Source: Neoluteolibacter marinus (GTDB lineage Bacteria > Verrucomicrobiota > Verrucomicrobiia > Verrucomicrobiales > Akkermansiaceae). Taken from it: a DNA stretch of 64,000 nucleotides. Positions 50,161 through 58,174 of the stretch are shown here, one piece after another. The position numbers and the translations under genes were made by a program. Where the stretch lies: contig NZ_JACZFQ010000033.1 of NCBI RefSeq assembly GCF_014904755.1, positions 1 to 64,000 on the forward strand, in the 5' to 3' direction. The notes under the pieces were generated by a model. It saw nothing but the letters and a program-made list of their open reading frames with translations, had not been told where the DNA came from and made no database searches. Position 1 is the stretch's first letter, and each line of letters starts with the position of its first letter.

Positions 50161-51228
50161 TTAGAATAGCTCTCCCGTGCCCGAGGATTTTGCGATCGCC
50201 GGGGGTGCATCGAACGCCGGCAGCGGTTCGACCAGGTTGGCGGGCAGGGGGAACTGCTTCTCGTAGATGCCGTCGGCGAGCTGGTTGGCTTGGGCGTAGG
50301 CGTCCTTCATCATCTCGAGTTTCGCGTCGAGGTTGTCGATGTGGTGCAGCGCGATGGCTTCCGGCGTCCGCGGCAGGGTCGGCGAGCCGAATTGATACTC
50401 GCCGTGGTGGCTGGCAACCAGGTGCAGCAGGTGCAGCCGCACGGTTTCGCTGGCCGGTTCCAAGGTGAGCCAGCCCTTCGCCGCCGGGCCCTCGGCGACG
50501 TCGCGCCACAGCTTGTTCACCAGCTCGATCCCCAGCGGGATGTGGCCCAACATTTCGCCGTGGACCGAGAAGCCCTGCGCGAATCCTTTCTCCGCGTACT
50601 GGTTTTCCCAAAGCTTGCCGCAGTCGTGGAACAGCACGCCGGTGATCAGCAGATCGCGGTTCAACTGGGGATAGGCGGAGCAAACGACGTCCGCGGTCCG
50701 CATCATCTGGGCGACGTGTTCGACCAGCCCGCCGCGGCGCGCGTGGTGGTTCTTCCGTGCCGCTGCGGCGCGCCGGAACTTGGCGCCGAGGTCCTGGATG
50801 AAGTGGTCCGCCAGCGCGTGCAGGCGCGGGTCCTTCAATGAGGTGCAGAAGGTCCGGATGGCCTCCCAGTCCCGGCGTTGTTTCTCGGCGGTCTTGGCGT
50901 CGCCGGCGTAAAAATCTTCCAGAGCGTCGCCGTCCAGCTGCTCCCAGGCGATGTTGCCGGCATTGAGGCCATACTGGTTCTGGGTCCACTCGGCGTGCAG
51001 CCTCAGGACGGTGCCGTCGGTCATGCCCGACGCGGCTTCGAACATCGGTGCATCCGACCAGGCGTTCAGGTTGAAGCTGCCGGTCGCGTCCGCGAAGGTC
51101 AGCACCAGGTAGGGTTTGCCGCCCTTGGTCTGGCGCTGGCTGCGCGACTGCAGTTCGCAGTCGACCGACACCGCGACCGCCTGCTCGCCAGCCTGTTCCT
51201 TGAGGTCGGAAATGGTCAAAAACTTCAC
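50161..51228 (-). CDS. 3'-5' exoribonuclease, YhaM-like (OB + HD)
   Basis: 355 residues from a GTG. The N-terminal OB-type nucleic-acid-binding domain (LVLTFADATGSFNLNAW) is followed by an HD phosphohydrolase domain: HHARRGGLVEHVAQM, the HD pair in VLFHDCGKLWE, HGEMLGH, and VASHHGEYQFGSP. This order is that of the YhaM/CbfI group that degrades RNA or single-stranded DNA. The tail is Pro-rich. Neighbouring recO is on the same strand, 51 bp on. Confidence 0.88.
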   Translation of the reverse strand: MKFLTISDLKEQAGEQAVAVSVDCELQSRSQRQTKGGKPYLVLTFADATGSFNLNAWSDAPMFEAASGMTDGTVLRLHAEWTQNQYGLNAGNIAWEQLDGDALEDFYAGDAKTAEKQRRDWEAIRTFCTSLKDPRLHALADHFIQDLGAKFRRAAAARKNHHARRGGLVEHVAQMMRTADVVCSAYPQLNRDLLITGVLFHDCGKLWENQYAEKGFAQGFSVHGEMLGHIPLGIELVNKLWRDVAEGPAAKGWLTLEPASETVRLHLLHLVASHHGEYQFGSPTLPRTPEAIALHHIDNLDAKLEMMKDAYAQANQLADGIYEKQFPLPANLVEPLPAFDAPPAIAKSSGTGELF

Positions 51229-51294
51229 CCCCGCAGGATCACCGAATGCCTGCCGCTGTCACGAACGGATGAGGCGAAGATCGCGGCAATGGGA

Positions 51295-52272
51295 TCACGC
51301 GATCGGGAGGCCGCTGTTTGCCCCGGACAGATCGTCGTGAAGAGTCCGCACTGCTTCGGCCGCGGGATGGCAACGCTCACTCCCAACCCGTGAGATGAAG
51401 CGGCAGGCCGCATGGCCCACCGAGCGCCTTTCGTACTCCGCGACCCATTCCTCGCGATCGGGGATGCGTGCCGGATCGATCGGCCAGACACCCGGACGCG
51501 GACGCAGATGACGGGCGAATCCGACCCGCCAGGGTTTGGGGCTGACCCGGGCGCGGAAGCAGCGCTGGTTCCGGCACATCCGGGCATAGGTCGGGTCCGC
51601 TCCGAGGGCTTTGAAGCAGTCGGCGACCCGGTCATCCGTGGGATCGAAGACGTCATGCAGGGCCAGAATCCGGTAACCGGCGGGGGTTTCGTAGATATGC
51701 AGATGCCAATCCGGATGGCCGTCGGAAAACGCGGCAATTCGCCTCATGATCCGCGCGCGGGGGCTCCCCGTGAGTCTGGCGTGGAGCTTTGCCATGGGCT
51801 CCCCGAGGAGTGCCCGGGCGATCCATGCGATTCCAAACGCTTGCAAACCTCGGGTGATCGAACCGTGGAACCATCCGAAGGCAATGCCGAGCAGGATCAT
51901 CAGGGACCAGCTGAACAGGTGATAGCGAATCGACATGCCGGTCGCGAGATCCACATCCACGAACAGCACATCTGGCGTGTTCAGGCAGCGAGCCCCGTAG
52001 CTGTTGCGGGTGATGATGGTGTCGCCGTGCCGCGCCAGGATTTCTTCCCGGATCGGCACGCCGTCGGCACCGTTGTAGGGCATCTTGGGTTCGTTCTTCG
52101 GCAGCGGTTCTCCCGCCAGGATGCGCTGCAGCGCTTCGTTCGCGCGCTCTTCGGCCATGGCCTGGGCTTCGTCCTGGCTCGCGTCCGACCAGCCGAAGCG
52201 TTTCACGGTAACCTGCCGCTCGGAAGTTCGGTGCCGGGCCCGGCCTTCGGCCCAGAATTCGGGAACCATCAT
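51295..52272 (-). CDS. Conserved protein of unknown function with internal membrane segments
   Basis: 325 residues. N-terminal PYNGADGVPIREEILARHGD and ITRNSYGARCLNTPDVLFVDVD are followed by a hydrophobic pair (SWSLMILLGIAFGWF). Then come DWHLHIYETPAGYRILALHDVFDP and LGADPTYARMCRNQRCFRARVSPKPWR. These strings look like well-conserved family signatures, and I have the impression of similar proteins in other phyla, but I cannot name the family. The D-V-D pair and later H-x-H hint at a metal site. No signal peptide. Confidence 0.75.
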   Translation of the reverse strand: MMVPEFWAEGRARHRTSERQVTVKRFGWSDASQDEAQAMAEERANEALQRILAGEPLPKNEPKMPYNGADGVPIREEILARHGDTIITRNSYGARCLNTPDVLFVDVDLATGMSIRYHLFSWSLMILLGIAFGWFHGSITRGLQAFGIAWIARALLGEPMAKLHARLTGSPRARIMRRIAAFSDGHPDWHLHIYETPAGYRILALHDVFDPTDDRVADCFKALGADPTYARMCRNQRCFRARVSPKPWRVGFARHLRPRPGVWPIDPARIPDREEWVAEYERRSVGHAACRFISRVGSERCHPAAEAVRTLHDDLSGANSGLPIA

Positions 52273-52318
52273 GGGGCGGCTTGGCGTGGGGATGGAATCA
52301 TCGGCGGGGGCGACCCAA

Positions 52319-54358
52319 TCATAAACCTTTCATTTCCGACACAAGGGTCTTCACCGCCCTTTCCTCGAGGGCGTTCTGGTGGGTCGTGCTGGTCCAGGTC
52401 GGCAGGAGAGGGTCGTGGGCGAACCAATACCGCTCGACCGCCTTGGAGATGCCGGCGCTGGCGAGCAGGGTCAGCAGGCCGACCAGGGTCCATGGCAGGG
52501 CGGACCGCATGGCCAGATTCGGCCTCAGGGCGCTGGCCCGGGGCGTGAACAGGTTCATCACCACTCCCCACAGCAGCCACAGCAAGGTGCAGCCCGCCAT
52601 GCCGCTCACCCCGATCATGAAGTAGGCGCTTTGCTCGTCGTTGAGCCCGTGGTAGCGGATCGTGCCGGCGGCGGGCAGCGCGGCACCGGCCAGGCCCGCG
52701 GCCAGCCAGCCGAACCAGGCCAGCGGCGGGTTCAGCCCGAGGAAACCACCGCGCCGAGCCCAGCGCCAGCGCGCGGTTTGCAGCAGCAGGGTGAGGCCGA
52801 GGAGGAATCCGGCGGCGGGCTGGATCATCATCGGGATTGCCGTCCATTCGTCGTCGAAATTCAGGTCCCTCAGGCCGAGCGGGCTGAGCCGGGTGACCGC
52901 GAACCACCAGAGCCAGGGCAGGACGATGCCAAGCGCGCCGAGCCACAGGTGGTCGGACCACCGGAACAGCGGCATCAGGCCGCGGGCCATGCCTTTCACG
53001 ATCCTCGACCGGCGGCAGGCTTCGAATCCAACCAAGGTTGCGGCGACCAGCGCGATGAAGGCGGGGATCAGGGCAAGGACATGGTCGAACCAAGCGTGCT
53101 CGGTTTTCAGCGACGGGATGATCTCGGCCATGGAAACGCCGGCCAATTCGCCGCGATGTCGGTCGAGCCGGGCTCCTCCGGCCACGGCGATCTCCGCCTC
53201 GGAGAGCCCGTTTCCCGGAGGACGCGTGGCGTTGAGTCTCGTGATCCATGTCTCCATTTCGGCCTTTTCCCCGGGCATGCCCAGGCGGCTGAAGGCGTCG
53301 GCAAGATGATTGGCGCACGATCCGAGATGTTGGATCATGTCGAGGAGATCCGCCTCGCCGCGGGCACCTGCCGCGATGATCAGGCGCGCCAGCTGTTCCC
53401 AGTCGGATTTGAGCCGGATCAGTCCTTCCTTGTCGTGATCATCGGTCAGCCGGAGGCTCTCATGGTAGATCAGGTGGCCGAGATCATTGGAATACTCCAT
53501 GAACACCGGTGAGACCTGTCGGGCCATGCCCGAGACCAGAAGGTCGTCGGCGATGGTGTTGCTTCGGGGAAATGCCGCGACGATCCGCCGTTTCAGGGCA
53601 AGTGAGTGATCACAATAGCGACTGCATGCCGCGGCCTTGGAGAAGAGCTCCGTGGCCTTTTTCAGCTCGTCAGGGTCCGTGATCTTGCTCGAAGGAGTGG
53701 TCCCGTAGAATCGGGTGGAGCTGGATCCGGTGGCCTGGGCGAGGTGCGGGATCATTTCGATCAGGGGCCAGACGGAATTGTCCGCATCCAACCGCGAGAT
53801 GGCGGCCTGATCCGCCGGAGCAAGGGGATCCGGCTTGGTGTTGCGATACGAGTTGGAGGACGACAAGAGCTGCCGGCTCACGTGCTCCTGCAGCATCTCC
53901 ACGTCGTCCGGGTGCCGCTCCAACCAGGTGGCGGGTTCGTCTTCTCCCCGGAGCGCCAGTGGCAATCCGGGAGCCAGCTGCCGGAGGCGAGATTCCAGGA
54001 GAGGATCCAAGGGCCGGCCGTGGCTGTAGCCGGGGTACCCGCCGTAGCGGATCATGTTCGACGTCCGGTTCGCCTGGCCGGCGACGTAGACATCGCGGGC
54101 CTGCAGCGCGACGCCCGCCACCAGCGCCACGGCGGTCGCCGCGAAGGATGCCAGCAAGGCCGTCCGGCGGATCCACCGCCTGCGCGCCCCGGCGGCTTCG
54201 AGGCGAGCCAGCGGATCGGACAGGTCCAGCATTTCCAGCGGGACGGCGCCGTGGCTGACGCGGGCCATCAGCTCCCCCTTCGCCTCGTCGCGCAGCGCGG
54301 GATGCGCTTCCAGCGGCCGGGTGGCCGATTCCAGGAACCGTTCGACTTCAGGGGTCAT
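52319..54358 (-). CDS. Large membrane protein of unknown function
   Basis: 679 residues. An N-terminal cytoplasmic segment (VERFLESATRPLEAHPALRDE) is followed by one transmembrane helix near residue 65 (LLASFAATAVALVAGVAL), a long extracytoplasmic helical domain of about 330 residues, then a C-terminal block of about seven hydrophobic helices beginning VLALIPAFIALVAATLVGF. The opening resembles the regulatory tails of other verrucomicrobial permease-like proteins. The ATG at 54358 has AGAAGG 7 nt upstream. No enzymatic motif seen. Confidence 0.75.
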   Translation of the reverse strand: MTPEVERFLESATRPLEAHPALRDEAKGELMARVSHGAVPLEMLDLSDPLARLEAAGARRRWIRRTALLASFAATAVALVAGVALQARDVYVAGQANRTSNMIRYGGYPGYSHGRPLDPLLESRLRQLAPGLPLALRGEDEPATWLERHPDDVEMLQEHVSRQLLSSSNSYRNTKPDPLAPADQAAISRLDADNSVWPLIEMIPHLAQATGSSSTRFYGTTPSSKITDPDELKKATELFSKAAACSRYCDHSLALKRRIVAAFPRSNTIADDLLVSGMARQVSPVFMEYSNDLGHLIYHESLRLTDDHDKEGLIRLKSDWEQLARLIIAAGARGEADLLDMIQHLGSCANHLADAFSRLGMPGEKAEMETWITRLNATRPPGNGLSEAEIAVAGGARLDRHRGELAGVSMAEIIPSLKTEHAWFDHVLALIPAFIALVAATLVGFEACRRSRIVKGMARGLMPLFRWSDHLWLGALGIVLPWLWWFAVTRLSPLGLRDLNFDDEWTAIPMMIQPAAGFLLGLTLLLQTARWRWARRGGFLGLNPPLAWFGWLAAGLAGAALPAAGTIRYHGLNDEQSAYFMIGVSGMAGCTLLWLLWGVVMNLFTPRASALRPNLAMRSALPWTLVGLLTLLASAGISKAVERYWFAHDPLLPTWTSTTHQNALEERAVKTLVSEMKGL

Positions 54359-54487
54359 CGCCGTGCCTTCTAGCAGGATGGGTCGCGTGACCACGATGAG
54401 ATTCTCACCGGTCCGCGGGCGGGCGGGAGTCCGTCCGATTCGCTCTCGCCGCCGGGGCCGGGGCCGGCTACTCGTGCGGCCTTGCCG

Positions 54488-55198
54488 ATGACGCGCCTTT
54501 GCTTGCCCGCCGACTACCCCCGCATCCGGCGGGTGGGAAGCTTCGATGAACTCGTCAACACCCCCTTTGCGGACGGGGTCAATGCCTTGTGTTGGGAGCG
54601 CCCCCTCGCCGGCGATTTCGGCGAGGTGGTGGAAGCGCTGGCCGCGGGGGAAGGCATCACCTCCCTCGACGAGTCGACGCTGCGGGCCCTGCCGGTGGGT
54701 GCCGCGGGCAAGGCGGCGGTTGGCATCATGCTCAAGGACATGAAGATGCTGGAGCATTGCGGGCTGATGCCGGAGCTCAATTGCATCCGCAACTATCTCC
54801 GCGACGACGAGCCGGGTGTGGTGCGGACGGACGTTTATTCATTCCATGCCGACCGTGCGACCGTGGAAGCGGACACCTATCTCTGCACCTACCACGGACC
54901 GGCCAGTGAGATCCTTCGCAACGAGGAGGCACGCCGTCACATCGACATCCCCGCCACCCGGGCGGCCCTGCTGGAGGAATACGATGGCGACGATGACGAG
55001 GGCTTCGCGGAGTACCTCGCCGAGCTTTGCTACGACCTCCACTACGCCGCGGCGCCGCAGGCCAAGCCGATCGGTCTGGGGCTGGGGAATTTGTGGCGGA
55101 TCGCCGTGGCCTATCCCGGCTGTCCGGTGCCGCCGTGCGTGCACCGCGCGCCCGACAACCTGCCCGGCTTGCCGCCGCGCCTGTTGTTGATCAGTTGA
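54488..55198 (+). CDS. DUF1826 domain-containing protein
   Basis: 236 residues, no signal peptide. The family pattern is clear in the second half: VYSFHADRATVEADTYLCTY followed by HGPASEILRNEEARRHID; the C-terminus is PCVHRAPDNLPGLPPRLLLI. His and Asp in FHADRA and a His in CTYHG suggest an Fe(II)/2-oxoglutarate-like or other metal-binding cupin core, but the family has no assigned function; DUF1826 genes are often near zinc-uptake genes in other bacteria, which are not present here. Start at ATG 54488. Confidence 0.85.
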   Translation: MTRLCLPADYPRIRRVGSFDELVNTPFADGVNALCWERPLAGDFGEVVEALAAGEGITSLDESTLRALPVGAAGKAAVGIMLKDMKMLEHCGLMPELNCIRNYLRDDEPGVVRTDVYSFHADRATVEADTYLCTYHGPASEILRNEEARRHIDIPATRAALLEEYDGDDDEGFAEYLAELCYDLHYAAAPQAKPIGLGLGNLWRIAVAYPGCPVPPCVHRAPDNLPGLPPRLLLIS

Positions 55199-55287
55199 GG
55201 CGGCCGATCCGCTCAAAAGGGAGGAGCCTGAAGCGGGGCGTATGGGTGATCGAGGAGGCCGGCACGCTCAGCGGGTCGCGGGGAGCA

Positions 55288-55728
55288 TCAGCCGAGGTCC
55301 CAGGTTTCGACCGGGCGGGCCGGCTCCTCCTTGTCGGTGGCGGCCCGATGTTCCTCGAGGTGCTTCTCGATGCAACTGAGGATGGTGCCGAACTCCGAGG
55401 TCTTGCTGACGAAGGGCAGACCGCCGGTCTGGGTTTCGCCGTCGGAGGTGTCGGGATTCTCCTCGACCAGGGCGGTGAGCATCAGGATCGCGGTGTCCTT
55501 CAGGGCCGGCTCGGCGCGGAACTGGGCGACCACGTCGCCGCCATCCATGCCGGGCATGACGACGTCGATGATGCAAAGTTCCGGATGAAACTCGAGGGCG
55601 GCGTTGAGCGCCTGCGACGAGTCGTTGATTTCCCTCACCTCGAAATTGCCCACTTCCTCGAGGTTGGCCTTGAGCAGGGCGGTGAAGTCCGGCTCGTCGT
55701 CGATGATCAGAATGCGGGTGGTTTCCAT
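55288..55728 (-). CDS. Single-domain response regulator
   Basis: 146 residues, only a REC domain. Acidic pocket DDEPDF, phosphoacceptor Asp in CIIDVVMPGMDG, the switch Thr in LMLTALVE, Lys in FVSKTSE. The tail of about 25 residues is acidic and has no output domain, so it acts by protein interaction, as a relay or by feedback. It lies 94 bp downstream of the histidine kinase gene and is probably its cognate partner. Confidence 0.93.
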   Translation of the reverse strand: METTRILIIDDEPDFTALLKANLEEVGNFEVREINDSSQALNAALEFHPELCIIDVVMPGMDGGDVVAQFRAEPALKDTAILMLTALVEENPDTSDGETQTGGLPFVSKTSEFGTILSCIEKHLEEHRAATDKEEPARPVETWDLG

Positions 55729-55822
55729 GATCCTGAAACCTAACCGGATTGGCGGTCCACATCAAGGAATGGAAATGTGCTGACACGGCTTGGCAGGGAA
55801 CGCCGGGTCGCCCTGGTCCGCA

Positions 55823-58045
55823 TCAGGCCTTCAGGGTGATCGCCGCGCGGACGCCGCCTTCGGGGCGGTTCTCGAGTTCGAGCATGCCGTTGTGGAGCTC
55901 GACGATCTTGCGGCAGACGGCGAGCCCGAGGCCGGTGCCGGTGCCGGTGGCCTTGGTGGTGAAGAAGGGATCGAAGAGCTTCGACATGTGGGCCTCGTCG
56001 ATGCCGCTGCCGGTGTCATCGACCTCGATCCGCACCACCCGGTCGCCTTCCCGCAGGTGGCCGGCGGTGCGGACACCCTCGTCGCGGCGGATCCCGCTCA
56101 GCGTGCTGCCGAAGGCGCGCACGGTCAGCGTGCCGCCGTCCGGCATGGCGTGCATCGCATTGATCATCAGGTTGACCAGCACCTGCTCGAGCTTCGTTGC
56201 GTCGACGTTGACCGCGGGCAGGTCGTCGGGCAGGTCGGTGATCAATTTCACCCGGGCCTCCTTCAGCGGGTACTCGACCAGCGTGATCGCGTCCCCGATG
56301 ACTTCCGCCAGGTCGCGCGGCTCCATCGACAGCTGGCGGGCCGACGAGTAGTCGACGAGGCCCTTGACGATCTTCTTGGCGCGATCGATGCCGCGCTTCA
56401 TCCGCTCCACCGTGTCCTGGGCCTGGGTGTCATCGGCCGGCACGCGGCGGGCGAGCAGCTCGATGCCCATGCCGATCATCGCCAGCGGGTTCTTGACCTC
56501 GTGGGCGACCCCGGCGGCGAGGCGGCCGACCGATTCCATCTTCTCCGCCTGGATCAGTTGCTCCTGGGCCCGCTTGAGGTCCTCGTTGGCCTTCATCAGG
56601 TCCTCGTTCATGCGGTGGATCGCCCGCTCGGCGGCCTTGCGGTCGGTGATGTCGGTGGCGATGGTTCCGACCGCCTTGATCTCGCCGTCCAGGTCGCGCA
56701 GCGGGAATTTCACCGACATGTAGGTGTGGGGGACGTTGTCGACGAAGAGCTCCTCGTCCATCTGCAGCGACTGGCCGCGCTCGGCGACCATCATGTCGTG
56801 CTCGCGGAACTTCTTGGCGGCCGCCTTGTCGGCGATGATCTCGTGGTCGGTGAAGCCGAGGATGTCCTTGCGGTCGAGCCCGAACAGGTCCTCGAAACCC
56901 CGGTTCACCATCAGGAAACGCCCCTGCAGATCCTTCATCGCGATGACCGCGGGGCTGTTGTCGATCATCTCCTGCATCCGCCGTTCCGCCTGCACCGCCT
57001 TCTCCTGCGCCCGGCGCTGGTCGGTGACGTCGCGGTCCATGCCGACGATCCCCCACATCTTGCCGCCCGCGTCGCGCAGCGGGACCTTGGTGGTGATGAA
57101 ATGGCGCAGGTCGCCGGGTTTCAGCTCGAGGTCCCACTCGCGGTGCAGCACCGGTTCGCCGGTTTCGATCATCCTCGTGTCTTCCGCCTTGCCTGCCCTC
57201 ACGACGAGGTCGGGGAAATAATCGCCGGGGGTCTTGCCGATCATTTCCTCCTTCGACTTGGCACCGACCCACTCGGCCATCGACTTGTTGACGATCAGGT
57301 AATGGCGCTCGAGGTCGCGGGCGAAGATCTTGTCGGGGAAGGCGTCGATCAGCGACCGCAGCATGTTGCGCTCGCGCTCGAGGTCGTGTTTGGCATCGAC
57401 CAGCTCGCTGACGTCGCTGGACATGCCGAAGGTGCCGATGATCCGCCCCTCGCGGTCGCGGAACGGCATTTTGTTGGTCAGCACCCAGCCGATCTTGCCG
57501 TCGGGGAAGTTCTCGCGCTCCACCAGGCCTTTGATCGATTGGCCGGTTTCCACGATCTTCATCTCGTCGGCGAGGGCGGCGTCGGCGTGTTCCTTGCCGA
57601 AGAGGTCGTGGTCCGACTTGCCCACAAGGTCGCGCGGGTGTTCGACGCCGACCCAGGCCGCCATGCTCTGGTTGACCCGCAGGAAATGGGAGTCGGTGTC
57701 TTTGAAGTAGATGTTGGCCGGAACGTTGGCCATCAGCATCTCGAAGTAGTGGTCGAGGGCGCGATGCTCATCGGTGGTCTGGTGGAGCTGGGCCTCGAGC
57801 TCGCGGTTGAGCTCCGCCAGCCGTCCGGCGGCGCTGCCGTCATTGGAAAGCGGGCGCGCCTGGCGGCCTGCGAGGATGGCCGCCGCGGCCAGCACCCCGG
57901 TGCCGGCGACGACGCGGGAGGGGGTTCCGCCATCCCCGGCCACCAGCCACAGCGTGCCCGCGAGGATGACCGCGCCGGCCGCCAATGGCAGCGCGCCGGT
58001 GCGGGGTCCGGTGGTGGCGGGAAGATCGGGTTTCACCGCTAACAT
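55823..58045 (-). CDS. Triple-PAS membrane sensor histidine kinase
   Basis: 740 residues. Two short N-terminal hydrophobic helices (PLAAGAVILAGTLWLVAG and VVAGTGVLAAAAILAG), a coiled-coil, three PAS/PAC domains, then the kinase. The PAS units each open with a similar pattern (FEMLMANVPANIYFKD, LRSLIDAFPDKIFARD, MIDNSPAVIAMKD). HisKA has the phospho-His in VAHEVKNPLA near residue 514. The HATPase shows the N box INAMHAMP, G1 DTGSGI and G2 GTGTGLGLAV. It should sense a redox or small-molecule signal and phosphorylate the downstream REC protein. Start ATG 58045. Confidence 0.94.
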   Translation of the reverse strand: MLAVKPDLPATTGPRTGALPLAAGAVILAGTLWLVAGDGGTPSRVVAGTGVLAAAAILAGRQARPLSNDGSAAGRLAELNRELEAQLHQTTDEHRALDHYFEMLMANVPANIYFKDTDSHFLRVNQSMAAWVGVEHPRDLVGKSDHDLFGKEHADAALADEMKIVETGQSIKGLVERENFPDGKIGWVLTNKMPFRDREGRIIGTFGMSSDVSELVDAKHDLERERNMLRSLIDAFPDKIFARDLERHYLIVNKSMAEWVGAKSKEEMIGKTPGDYFPDLVVRAGKAEDTRMIETGEPVLHREWDLELKPGDLRHFITTKVPLRDAGGKMWGIVGMDRDVTDQRRAQEKAVQAERRMQEMIDNSPAVIAMKDLQGRFLMVNRGFEDLFGLDRKDILGFTDHEIIADKAAAKKFREHDMMVAERGQSLQMDEELFVDNVPHTYMSVKFPLRDLDGEIKAVGTIATDITDRKAAERAIHRMNEDLMKANEDLKRAQEQLIQAEKMESVGRLAAGVAHEVKNPLAMIGMGIELLARRVPADDTQAQDTVERMKRGIDRAKKIVKGLVDYSSARQLSMEPRDLAEVIGDAITLVEYPLKEARVKLITDLPDDLPAVNVDATKLEQVLVNLMINAMHAMPDGGTLTVRAFGSTLSGIRRDEGVRTAGHLREGDRVVRIEVDDTGSGIDEAHMSKLFDPFFTTKATGTGTGLGLAVCRKIVELHNGMLELENRPEGGVRAAITLKA

Positions 58046-58174
58046 GTCACCACGTCGCCGGGCGGGTGTAAATGTTGGGATTTGCCGGCCTTGTCGCTGG
58101 CTTGCGCCGGCTTTCATGTCACGTTGCCCGGTATTTTGTCCGCAACTGGTATGGTGAATGGTGTTTTCCTTGGG

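Noticed and set aside
55790-58042. 750-codon open frame opposite the histidine kinase
   Set aside because: Mirror of the PAS repeats; no family signatures.
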